This document shows, in pieces, positions 62,561 through 64,000 of a stretch of DNA of 64,000 nt. The first letter of the stretch is position 1. Every line of letters begins with the position of its first letter. The translations under genes were made by a program, and so were the position numbers. This stretch comes from Nonlabens sp. Ci31 (GTDB taxonomy: Bacteria; Bacteroidota; Bacteroidia; Flavobacteriales; Flavobacteriaceae). The stretch covers positions 62,001 to 126,000 of the forward strand of contig NZ_CP043633.1 of assembly GCF_012974865.1 (NCBI RefSeq), written 5' to 3'. The notes beneath the pieces are model-generated. The model had not been told where the DNA came from. It ran no database searches and saw only the letters and a list, made by a program, of their open reading frames with translations.

Positions 62561-62935
62561 TCAAGAGCTTTTCTCCTTCACTACATCTCTTATCCATTCA
62601 AAAATATGTTCCAGATTCTCAAAGACCATTTTATTCTCAAATCTAAGAATAGTAAAACCCAACTCTACTAGCTCTTGCTCCCTCATTTCATCTCTTTGCT
62701 GCGCTTCTGGATGCTTATGAATTTCTCCATCTAGTTCAATGATTAAGCCTATAGATGCACAATAAAAATCGACAATATAATTACGAATAGAATGTTGCCT
62801 TTGAAAACGCAAACCGCCGAGTTGTTTTGATTTGAGGTGAGACCACAAATACTTTTCTGCCGGAGTGCTATTGTTACGCAGTTTTCTTCGGTAGTATTCT
62901 AAATACTTTTTGGTATGGATTTGTTTTTTATTCAA
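62561..62935 (-). CDS. DUF559 protein (Vsr-like endonuclease fold)
   Basis: A 124-residue protein of the DUF559 family. Residues 12-34 (EYYRRKLRNNSTPAEKYLW) and the core LGGLRFQRQHSIRNYIVDFYC show the family pattern. LIIELDGEIHK then gives the catalytic-type ELDG that resembles PD-(D/E)XK/Vsr nucleases. LGFTILRFENKMVF follows near the end. DNA cleavage by DUF559 proteins has not been generally shown. The gene ends 3 bp after the 300-bp repeat array, and a partial repeat unit lies just beyond its start, so it is embedded in repeat DNA. Confidence 0.85.
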   Translation of the reverse strand: MNKKQIHTKKYLEYYRRKLRNNSTPAEKYLWSHLKSKQLGGLRFQRQHSIRNYIVDFYCASIGLIIELDGEIHKHPEAQQRDEMREQELVELGFTILRFENKMVFENLEHIFEWIRDVVKEKSS

Positions 62936-62949
62936 GTTAGGAAGATAAC

Positions 62950-63015
62950 AAAAAGCATTTCTATATCTAACAACCTAGTACCTCCACAAAACTAAAAGCG
63001 TTCCCCTTATAAATC
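62950..63015. repeat. Partial, diverged copy of the 300-bp repeat
   Basis: CCACAAAACTAAAAGC and TTCCCCTTATAAA match the segment CCATAAAACTAAAAGC... of each array unit, with an alignable length of about 65 bp. The DUF559 gene therefore lies between homologous segments, in place of part of a unit. Confidence 0.75.
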
Positions 63016-63082
63016 TTGCTTCCGACGAGCGACCAAAGTAGTGAGAGGAACGCACACTGCACACCAAGACTTAGGCTAAAAC

Positions 63083-64000
63083 CTACTTATCCTCCACAGG
63101 CTCTGCAAAGAGGTCAAAATCTTCTGCTTCTGTGATCACTACATTCACAAAAGAACCTACCGATAAATAATGCTTATCTGCATCGATCAACACTTCGTTA
63201 TCTACATCTGGACTGTCAAATTCGCTACGGCCTACAAAATGATTTCCGCGTTTGCGATCGATCATTACTCTAAATTCTTTACCTATCTTCTGCTGATTCA
63301 GTTCCCACGAGATTTGAGATTGGATCTCCATGATCTCGTTAGCACGTTCTTGCTTTACATCTGCAGGAACATCATCTTCTAGCTTGTAAGCATGTGTATT
63401 TTCTTCGTGAGAGTAGGTAAAACATCCCATACGTTCAAAACGTTGGTCACTTACCCATTGCTTTAAAATCTCAAAATCTTCTTCTGTCTCTCCAGGATAA
63501 CCTACGATCAATGTGGTACGTATCGCCATTTCTGGAACCAACGTTCTGAATTTTTCTAGAAGTGCATTCGTTTTTTCAAAAGTGGTTCCACGACGCATGG
63601 ATTTCAATACAGGCGTAGAAATATGTTGTAGCGGGATATCTAGGTAATTACACACCTTAGGCTCGCTTTTCATGACGTCTAAAACATCCAGTGGAAAACC
63701 AGTTGGGAACGCATAATGCATACGTATCCATTCGATTCCTTCTACTTTTGCTAGCTCCCTTAATAATTCGGCTAGTCTTCTTTCTTTATACAAATCAAGA
63801 CCGTAATAGGTCAAATCTTGAGCAATGAGTATCAATTCTTTTACCCCTTTTGCCGCAAGCTTTTCAGCCTCGATAATAAGGTTTTCAATAGGGGTGCTTT
63901 TATGTCCACCACGCATTAATGGAATTGCACAAAAAGAACATGGTCGGTCACAACCTTCCGCTATTTTAAAATACGCGTAATTTTTTGGTGTGGTCGTTAC
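63083..64000 (-). CDS. rimO: RimO, ribosomal protein S12 methylthiotransferase (5' end outside window)
   Basis: Radical SAM enzyme that methylthiolates Asp88/89 of ribosomal protein S12. The frame stays open to the window edge, and its N-terminal part is missing. The cluster motif is EGCDRPCSFCAIP (CxxxCxxC) near 63945. RGGHKSTPIENLIIEAEKL follows, with ELILIAQDLTYYG, DIPLQHIS and VGYPGETEEDFE. A TRAM-type domain ends the protein. The stop codon is at 63083. Confidence 0.93.
   Translation of the reverse strand, partial: VTTTPKNYAYFKIAEGCDRPCSFCAIPLMRGGHKSTPIENLIIEAEKLAAKGVKELILIAQDLTYYGLDLYKERRLAELLRELAKVEGIEWIRMHYAFPTGFPLDVLDVMKSEPKVCNYLDIPLQHISTPVLKSMRRGTTFEKTNALLEKFRTLVPEMAIRTTLIVGYPGETEEDFEILKQWVSDQRFERMGCFTYSHEENTHAYKLEDDVPADVKQERANEIMEIQSQISWELNQQKIGKEFRVMIDRKRGNHFVGRSEFDSPDVDNEVLIDADKHYLSVGSFVNVVITEAEDFDLFAEPVEDK

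Overview
This window looks like chromosomal DNA of a low-GC member of the Flavobacteriaceae (Bacteroidota). The evidence is a cyclophilin-FKBP fusion of the flavobacterial type, BT_3928-like and DUF1287 genes, TAnnTTTG promoter-like boxes, and a remnant of a 23S-IVS-type four-helix-bundle gene. A 14-bp palindrome, GCTTTCGCGAAAGC, recurs through genes and spacers. I cannot name a genus from the sequence alone.

Positions 1-4.5 kb hold a minus-strand operon tetR - ABC exporter - HlyD - TolC. Its ATPase domain has lost its catalytic motifs, and two inverted repeats lie in the tetR promoter. Positions 4.8-19.1 kb are mostly housekeeping genes: an M24 peptidase, tpiA-DUF1287-prmA-clpS, a DoxX/MauE-like redox protein with a Dpp-type permease, a dual-family immunophilin, recQ, and kdsD-tatC-AhpD-like. 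The gaps between them carry simple repeats, a dead four-helix-bundle gene and an exported protein with an apparent frameshift.

Positions 19.4-58.7 kb form a surface-polysaccharide locus, all on the minus strand. In transcription order it starts with sulfate activation (cysQ, DUF2061, cysC, cysD, cysN). Then come export and chain-length functions (Wza-like, Wzc-like tyrosine kinase), a pyruvyltransferase, the ABC exporter wzm-wzt, a methyltransferase and a second pyruvyltransferase. After these are about twenty glycosyltransferase-type genes, a nonulosonate module (a CMP-sugar synthetase fused to a HAD phosphatase, plus a NeuB-type synthase) and a serine-acetyltransferase-like hexapeptide protein. 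The likely product is an acidic, possibly pyruvylated and sulfated, nonulosonate-containing polysaccharide exported by the ABC route. The gene at 44297-45184 has motif order resembling GT42 sialyltransferases and is a candidate nonulosonate transferase. An IS1595-type element with a frameshifted transposase separates two paralogous GT2 genes.

Positions 58.8-64 kb carry an ABC-F ATPase, then about six copies of a 300-bp tandem repeat made of nested inverted repeats. Next is a DUF559 (Vsr-like nuclease fold) gene, which lies between homologous pieces of the same repeat unit, and then the 3' part of rimO. The repeat array with its embedded nuclease-like gene and the palindrome family are the least explained structures here.
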